Shown in pieces: positions 4,919 to 8,737 of a DNA stretch of 8,737 nucleotides (positions within the stretch are counted from its first letter, which is position 1; each line of letters starts with the position of its first letter). The stretch comes from Acidobacteriaceae bacterium (GTDB lineage Bacteria; Acidobacteriota; Terriglobia; Terriglobales; Acidobacteriaceae), in assembly GCA_003165455.1 (NCBI GenBank), contig PLUJ01000111.1, forward strand, positions 1,305 to 10,041, in the 5' to 3' direction. Under the pieces are notes generated by a model. The model ran no database searches, was not told the origin of the DNA, and saw nothing but the letters and a program-made list of their open reading frames with translations. The translations under genes and the position numbers were made by a program.

Positions 4919-7255
4919 AGTCGGAATTCTTAGAATCAGATACGCCCCCACCATCGCAAAGATAATATCCGGCGACCACGCCGCGAGCGCGGGCGGAAGC
5001 TGGCTTAGGTCGCCCATCGCCTCAAACAGCCGCGAGACCACGGTGTAAATCACGGCGATGCCAACCGCTACTGCGATGCCGGTAATGGCGCCCTTCTTCG
5101 CGGCGGAAAGTGAAAAGGGAATGGCCAGCACGGCCATGATCAGCGTGATCAGCGGGAATGAAAGCTTTTTGTTGAGCTGAACGCGCAACCGCACCACGTC
5201 GAAGCCGCTTTGCTGCAAGTCGCGGATGTATCGCCGCAACTCTTCATAATTCATCTCCGAATATTGCTTTACCTCTTTCTTGAAATAAGACGGCGCTTCC
5301 GTGACGTCGGCGAACGTGGCGACCTCAAAGGTGCGATAACCGTTGGCCGCGATCGCGGCTCCGTTCAGCGAGCGTTCCCAGCCCTGCTCGAAGACCCAGC
5401 GATTCAATCGATCTTCCCAGTGTGCGCGCTCGGCGTGAATACGTTGAGTCATTGAAAATGTTGCTGGATCGATCTGGAAAATAGTGACGTTGCCGAATTG
5501 ATCGTGGTCTGGATCGAAGAACTGGTAATAGTAAATATCGTTGTGCTGTCCGAAAATCCACTTGCGGTCGGGACGCAGGTAGGTCTGGGCAGGCTTGCCC
5601 TTGATCTGGTTGTGCAGCGCCTCCTGGCGCTGGTTGGTGCGGGGAAGATAAAACTGATCGACAAAAAATAATCCCCCCGCCAAAATTGCGGCCGCCAGCA
5701 AAACCGGTGCAACGATGCGGTAGACGCTGGTTCCGGTGGCTTTGATGGCGGTGATCTCGTTGGCGCGGTTCATCAATCCGAATGTGATGAGCACGGCCAG
5801 CAGCATGATCAGCGGGGCCACGCTATAGAGCAGGTAGGGCGAGACATTCAGCAGGTACTCCGCGACCACGAAGAATGGAGTTTGATTGCGCAGAATGTCG
5901 CCCAGCAATTCAAAGAGTGTGAAGACCAGCAGCAAAACCAGGAACGCGGAGAGAATCATTCCCAGGTACATAACAAAGTCGCGAAGCACGTAATCATCCA
6001 GCAGAGTAGGGAAGGTTGCGCTGAAGACGCGGCGGCGGGTGGAGGCGCGCTCGAAGGCGTTGGCGCTGTCGCGGCGTCCCAGCCGAAAAGCGGCAACGTG
6101 GCTCTGAGGCCGAAGCGGATCGCTCTTTTTGGAAAGCCGGAATGCGGAAAGAGCGATCGGTCGGCGTTCCGCTTGCCATAATAGTAAGGCTCCCGCGGCG
6201 AAGAAGACGATGTTGGCCATCCACGCTCCGAACATGGGACCAACCTTGCCTTGCCGCGCCAATGAAATCCCAACCAGCGAAATGAAGTAGTAAATAAAAA
6301 CCAGCGCAATCGTTAGGACGAAGCCGCCGGACTTCCCACTTTTTTTCGAAGACAATCCCAAAGGAATTCCGACCATCGCGAGAACCAGGCACGCCGTCGG
6401 CAAGGCAAAGCGGCGATGGAACTCAATCAGGTACCAGCGCGCCGAGGCTGGATCGACGCGGCGGGCATACTCGTGCAGCGACGAAGTGCTTACCAGTCCT
6501 ACGGGAACCTGCTCTTCAGATTTGTTCTCGCTGGACGGCAAATCCAAAGGAATATCAGTCTGCTGGAAGGTGGAGATCTGGTAGTGATCGGCGAGTTTGG
6601 GATCGGTTTCGTGAGTCGCGCCGTCGACCAGATGAAGGTGCAGCCGATCTTTTCCCTCTGGCACCAAAATCCCCTCGTGCGCCAGCGTAATGCGCGGGTT
6701 CGCGGGATCGGAGATGTCCGCGAGAAATACACCCTTCCAGACGGCCGCGCCCTGCGCGGTGTGAACGTCCTGCACATAAAGCACGATCTTCGGGAAGCCT
6801 TCGTAAAAAACCCGAGGCTGCACTTCAAACGACACCTGCGAGCCCTTGAGTTGATCCTCAAGATGTCCCAGCGAAGCCATGGACCATGGGGCGAGGTAGA
6901 GGCCGTTGAACAAAGCCAAGGCCCATGCGCCAATGACAAAAATCGAGAGCACGCGGCCAAAGCTCCATACGCCCATGCCACTCGCGCGCATGGCGGTGAT
7001 TTCGCTATCGGCGGCGAGGCGGCTCAATCCGAGGAGAATCCCCACCAGCACACTCATCGGGATGGTATAGGTAAGTGCGACCGGAACCGTGTAGAAGAAA
7101 ATCTCGGCCACGCTGGGTAGCGGAGCGCTGGCCCGGACGACCAGTTCGAGGATGCGTCCGAGGTCGCGCGTGAATAGGACGAAGGTAAAGATGGCCGCGC
7201 CGATGAGGGCGTGCGAACTTACTTCGCGGAGAATGTAGCGGGTGAGAATCCGCAT
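4916..7255 (-). CDS. lptFG: Fused LptF-LptG lipopolysaccharide export permease
   Basis: A 779-residue inner-membrane protein with two complete YjgP/YjgQ-family halves. In separate form LptF and LptG are about 360 residues each and, with the ATPase LptB, extract LPS from the inner membrane and pass it to LptC and LptA. Half 1 (about 1-362) has an N-terminal span after MRILTRYILREV, the conserved SRLAADSEITAMRASGMG (78-95), a periplasmic beta-jellyroll (about 135-270) and the C-terminal span cluster starting at RRFALPTACLV. Half 2 (about 418-779) repeats this: NRANEITAIKATGTS at 496-510, a periplasmic domain about 538-665, and NKKLSFPLITLIM (695-707) with following spans. A basic linker of about 50 residues (362-415) joins them and should be cytoplasmic. 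Both halves look intact. The start has no strong ribosome-binding site, but no better in-frame start exists nearby. A poor extended -10 (TGCTATCCT) sits just upstream. LptB, LptC and LptA are not in this window. Confidence 0.92.
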   Translation of the reverse strand: MRILTRYILREVSSHALIGAAIFTFVLFTRDLGRILELVVRASAPLPSVAEIFFYTVPVALTYTIPMSVLVGILLGLSRLAADSEITAMRASGMGVWSFGRVLSIFVIGAWALALFNGLYLAPWSMASLGHLEDQLKGSQVSFEVQPRVFYEGFPKIVLYVQDVHTAQGAAVWKGVFLADISDPANPRITLAHEGILVPEGKDRLHLHLVDGATHETDPKLADHYQISTFQQTDIPLDLPSSENKSEEQVPVGLVSTSSLHEYARRVDPASARWYLIEFHRRFALPTACLVLAMVGIPLGLSSKKSGKSGGFVLTIALVFIYYFISLVGISLARQGKVGPMFGAWMANIVFFAAGALLLWQAERRPIALSAFRLSKKSDPLRPQSHVAAFRLGRRDSANAFERASTRRRVFSATFPTLLDDYVLRDFVMYLGMILSAFLVLLLVFTLFELLGDILRNQTPFFVVAEYLLNVSPYLLYSVAPLIMLLAVLITFGLMNRANEITAIKATGTSVYRIVAPVLLAAAILAGGLFFVDQFYLPRTNQRQEALHNQIKGKPAQTYLRPDRKWIFGQHNDIYYYQFFDPDHDQFGNVTIFQIDPATFSMTQRIHAERAHWEDRLNRWVFEQGWERSLNGAAIAANGYRTFEVATFADVTEAPSYFKKEVKQYSEMNYEELRRYIRDLQQSGFDVVRLRVQLNKKLSFPLITLIMAVLAIPFSLSAAKKGAITGIAVAVGIAVIYTVVSRLFEAMGDLSQLPPALAAWSPDIIFAMVGAYLILRIPT

Positions 7256-7785
7256 GGGAGCGCTATGACGCAGGATAGCATGGCGAAAAGGCAGCAGCCG
7301 TTCTGTGGCTATTCGGGATCAGCCATGAAGGATCTGCATTGATCTTACGGACACGCTAGTCGTTCGCTGGAGCAACCTAGGGCAAGAATAAATCTTCGCG
7401 CGAGGCTCACGAGACCACCGGCGCCTCGGAGAGGTCCGATTTGAATGAATCAATTTTTTTGCCGAATCTTTAGAACCATGGAGCTAGCAAAAAAATCCTC
7501 GTAAAATCCGTTTTTCAAAGAACTTAAGGCCTAAAATCCGCGGGTAAAGGACTTAGGCTCGACGATAAGGTCTGGCCCAAGCGTCACGGCCTCGACCATG
7601 ATTACGCGGATTTTTCCGGCGGGGAAAGGTCAGATGTTACAGCAGGGCTGTGGAAGTGTTTTGCGGTGTGGGATCTTCTGATTTGGCGGGCTTCTTCTTT
7701 GGCGGGCCCACATGGGTCATTCTTTAACTCTAGGGGGCTTTGAAGTGCGATTGACGGATGAGTAGGAGGCAGGGAGGCGGGGAAT
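7256..7785. other. 530-nt intergenic region with repeats, no convincing gene
   Basis: It should contain the leftward lptFG promoter and the rightward antitoxin promoter, but neither is clear. Visible structure includes CGAGGC/GCCTCG paired around a 15-nt loop near 7401-7428, then a T7 run near 7450, and the repeat cluster at 7502-7614. A further direct repeat TTTGGCGGGC occurs twice near 7682-7706. The only frames present are short. One, on the minus strand at 7637-7720, would encode a Lys/Pro-rich 27-residue peptide (GPPKKKPAKSED) without a good ribosome-binding site. Confidence 0.4.
7502..7614. repeat. Cluster of TAAAATCCG repeats and inverted copies
   Basis: TAAAATCCG occurs at 7502-7510 and again at 7532-7540, exactly 30 nt apart. 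AAAATCCGCG (7533-7542) has a perfect 10-bp inverted copy, CGCGGATTTT, at 7605-7614. GCCTAAAATCC (7529-7539) can also pair with GGACTTAGGC (7549-7558) with one small bulge. The overlapping pairings suggest either a structured RNA leader or the remnant of a small element. No known family is recognised. Confidence 0.45.
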
Positions 7786-8058
7786 ATGTCCATTCGTTTA
7801 ACACCGGAACAGGAGCGGAGAGTGCAGGCGGTGGCTGGTTCGGGCGCTTACGACTCGCCAGAAGAGGTTGTTGAGGCTGCTTTGGCGGCAATCGAGCAGC
7901 GTTCGGTGCCCGGCTTCGCGGGGACTAGCGAGGAACTTGATGGTCTTCTCGCGGAGGGGATGGCTTCGCGGGAACTTTCGGAGGAGGAATTCTGGAGCTC
8001 GGTGAACCAAACGACCGATGCCATGTTGGCGGAACCGAGATTTCCTACAGTGGGATAG
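7786..8058 (+). CDS. ParD-like ribbon-helix-helix antitoxin, no toxin adjacent
   Basis: A 90-residue protein. The N-terminal part (about 1-40) is a ribbon-helix-helix DNA-binding fold of the CopG/ParD type: the strand MSIRLTPE, helix ERRVQAVAGSG, the turn AYDSPEEVVEAALAAIEQR and second helix. The acidic C-terminal half (about 48-83, EELDGLLAEGMASRELSEEEFW and beyond) resembles the toxin-binding tail of ParD-family antitoxins. GGGAGGCGGGGAAT precedes the ATG, giving a strong ribosome-binding site. Such proteins normally neutralise a ParE/RelE-type toxin encoded immediately downstream and repress their own promoter. Here the stop is followed by 58 nt and then the end of an ORF on the other strand, and no toxin gene is visible on either side. 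It may therefore be a solitary antitoxin, a remnant of a lost module, or a regulator acting on another locus. Confidence 0.75.
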   Translation: MSIRLTPEQERRVQAVAGSGAYDSPEEVVEAALAAIEQRSVPGFAGTSEELDGLLAEGMASRELSEEEFWSSVNQTTDAMLAEPRFPTVG

Positions 8059-8116
8059 TTCGCCGCTCCCACCCTTGCGCAAAGGACGCGCAGGAAATTG
8101 GGCACGAGTGGTTGGG

Positions 8117-8437
8117 TCAATCTCGTTTGCTCCCCGGGCTTCCCCCTGCTTCTTGCTCAAGCACCCGCTGAATGAGGCGGAGAAAGGTCCCGGTTGTGTA
8201 GAGCACAAACTCGACTTCCGCCTGCGTGTACTGGTCCTCTTGGTGTTTTACGGCTTCATTCTGGTACCTAGTAAAACCGCCGAACAATAGATCGTGATAC
8301 ATATTTCCGATGTGCACGTGTACTCCATGGTTTTTTAGCCATCGCAGGAAGTCTTCCTTCTGATTTTCTAAGCTCCTTTGGTTACTTAAGACAATACGCA
8401 CCATTTGCTCAAGCGAAAATCTGAGGCTGTCAAGCAT
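8117..8437 (-). CDS. Hypothetical protein, 106 aa, unrecognised
   Basis: This open frame ends in TGA at 8117-8119. The product looks protein-like: mixed charged and hydrophobic residues with probable helices at the N-terminus (LDSLRFSLEQMVRIVLSN) and near the C-terminus (VEFVLYTTGTFLRLIQRVLEQE), plus a His/aromatic-rich middle (NHGVHVHIGNMYHDLLFGGF). There is no signal peptide or clear membrane span. The start is uncertain: no good ribosome-binding site precedes the ATG at 8437, an internal ATG (MVRIVLSN) has a weak GAG upstream, and the frame is open upstream to a stop at 8495-8497, encoding QVTLPIRAHPIKDPTQYRN. The 5' end could therefore be lost, or use a non-standard start. Codons such as TTA, CTA, AGA, AGT and AAT are more frequent than in the neighbouring genes, suggesting a different origin. 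It is convergent to the antitoxin gene. It could also be a fragment of a longer ancestral gene. I recognise no family. Confidence 0.45.
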   Translation of the reverse strand: MLDSLRFSLEQMVRIVLSNQRSLENQKEDFLRWLKNHGVHVHIGNMYHDLLFGGFTRYQNEAVKHQEDQYTQAEVEFVLYTTGTFLRLIQRVLEQEAGGSPGSKRD

Positions 8438-8679
8438 GTTTCGGTACTGCGTCGGATCTTTTATGGGGTGGGCCCTTATGGGCAGGGTTACTTGCTAATC
8501 GATTTCGGAGCGGATTCCGGAGAGCACCGATATAAAACAGCGGGGGACTTGTTAGAGGTCGTTGTGAGATTCTGGCGTGACTTTTTCATAAGATATAGGC
8601 CGATCCCAAATCTGCCGGTGAGTAAGCACCACGTTGATTAGTTCGGCGAACCTTCGTCAAATGTTCCTCCTGACCCGCA

Positions 8680-8693
8680 GGCGCTGAAGCGCC
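8680..8693. repeat. Perfect palindrome with TGAAG core
   Basis: GGCGCTGAAGCGCC is a 6-bp inverted repeat around GA. It lies outside any supported gene and shares its CTGAAG centre with a second palindrome 24 nt further on. Confidence 0.6.
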
Positions 8694-8716
8694 GGTTGGG
8701 TTTGGTGGGACTTAAC

Positions 8717-8736
8717 GGCACGACTGAAGTCGCGCC
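8717..8736. repeat. Near-perfect palindrome with the same TGAAG core
   Basis: GGCACGACTGAAGTCGCGCC has arms GGCACGACT and AGTCGCGCC around GA, with one mismatch. Together with the palindrome at 8680-8693 it looks like a REP-like intergenic unit. From memory, similar GC-rich palindromes centred on TGAAG are common between genes in acidobacterial genomes; this was not checked. The unit may continue beyond the window edge. Confidence 0.55.
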
Positions 8737-8737
8737 C

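Larger units (their letters stand above)
8438..8737. other. Right-edge region, no convincing gene
   Basis: The first 60 nt carry the in-frame upstream extension of the unrecognised ORF on the minus strand. A competing plus-strand frame (TTG at 8405 to 8641, 78 codons) lacks a ribosome-binding site and overlaps the start of the minus-strand ORF. A 33-codon minus-strand frame starting MKKSRQN near 8590 is also without support. The last 60 nt hold the two palindromes described separately. Confidence 0.35.

Noticed and set aside
6416..7120. 234-codon open frame on the plus strand
   Set aside because: It is fully antisense to the first half of the LptF-LptG gene, whose family motifs are unmistakable, and has no recognisable domain or start signal.
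7594..7607. 14-base match to the start of lacZ-alpha in cloning vectors (GACCATGATTACGC)
   Set aside because: The flanking bases differ from vector sequence on both sides, so contamination is not supported. It is most likely chance.
7637..7720. 27-residue Lys/Pro-rich peptide on the minus strand
   Set aside because: There is no clear ribosome-binding site, and the basic stretch follows from the GC-rich direct repeat TTTGGCGGGC. Too weak to call a gene.
7602..7793. 63-codon minus-strand open frame
   Set aside because: It starts inside the antitoxin coding region, has a Pro/Ser/His-rich composition and shows no ribosome-binding site or family signature.
8405..8641. 78-codon plus-strand frame with a TTG start
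   Set aside because: No ribosome-binding site; it overlaps the 5' end of the longer minus-strand ORF. It remains an alternative if that ORF proves false.

Overview
This looks like chromosome from a Gram-negative, moderately GC-rich soil-type bacterium, most likely an acidobacterium (Acidobacteriota). The lineage call is inference. It rests on a single-chain LptF-LptG permease fusion, a beta-propeller lipoprotein of a kind abundant in that phylum, and TGAAG-centred intergenic palindromes at the right edge. The outer membrane is supported directly by the LPS-export permease and by periplasmic proteins with signal peptides.

Layout. At 1-43 (-) the first codons of a gene run off the left edge. 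At 198-335 (-) there is a 45-residue single-span membrane protein gene. At 361-409 a terminator-like hairpin separates it from the upstream gene. At 456-953 (-) is a Spy/CpxP-type periplasmic LTxxQ protein. At 954-1139 lies a divergent regulatory region with three GTAAA boxes and a 16-bp-arm dyad. At 1140-1859 (+) and 1856-3265 (+) are a CpxR-like response regulator and CpxA-like sensor kinase, overlapping by 4 nt. At 3266-3538 is an intergenic region with a perfect 12-bp tandem repeat. At 3539-4816 (+) is a seven-bladed-propeller-like lipoprotein. At 4814-4918 a long imperfect hairpin links the TAG stops of two convergent genes. At 4916-7255 (-) is the LptF-LptG fusion. At 7256-7785 is 530 nt without a convincing gene but with several inverted and direct repeats. 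At 7786-8058 (+) is a ParD-like ribbon-helix-helix antitoxin with no visible toxin. At 8117-8437 (-) is an unrecognised ORF in a stretch with different codon usage. At 8680-8736 are two palindromes with the same core.

How the genes fit together. The left half is a self-contained envelope-stress module. A CpxA-like sensor would phosphorylate a CpxR-like regulator, whose family binds GTAAA-N5-GTAAA. Exactly such a box lies between the regulator gene and the divergent spy/cpxP-like gene, so both autoregulation and control of the periplasmic chaperone are predicted. The small membrane protein beyond the spy-like terminator may be a read-through or independently expressed part of the same response. 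The LPS transporter subunit fusion is another envelope gene, but it is convergent to the propeller gene and shows no sequence sign of shared control. The right end looks like accessory DNA: an orphan antitoxin, an unrecognised gene and repeats. I saw no tRNA, rRNA, CRISPR array or insertion sequence. The strongest novelty candidate is the Cpx-like circuit with its conserved box and the linked 45-residue protein, not a wholly new system.
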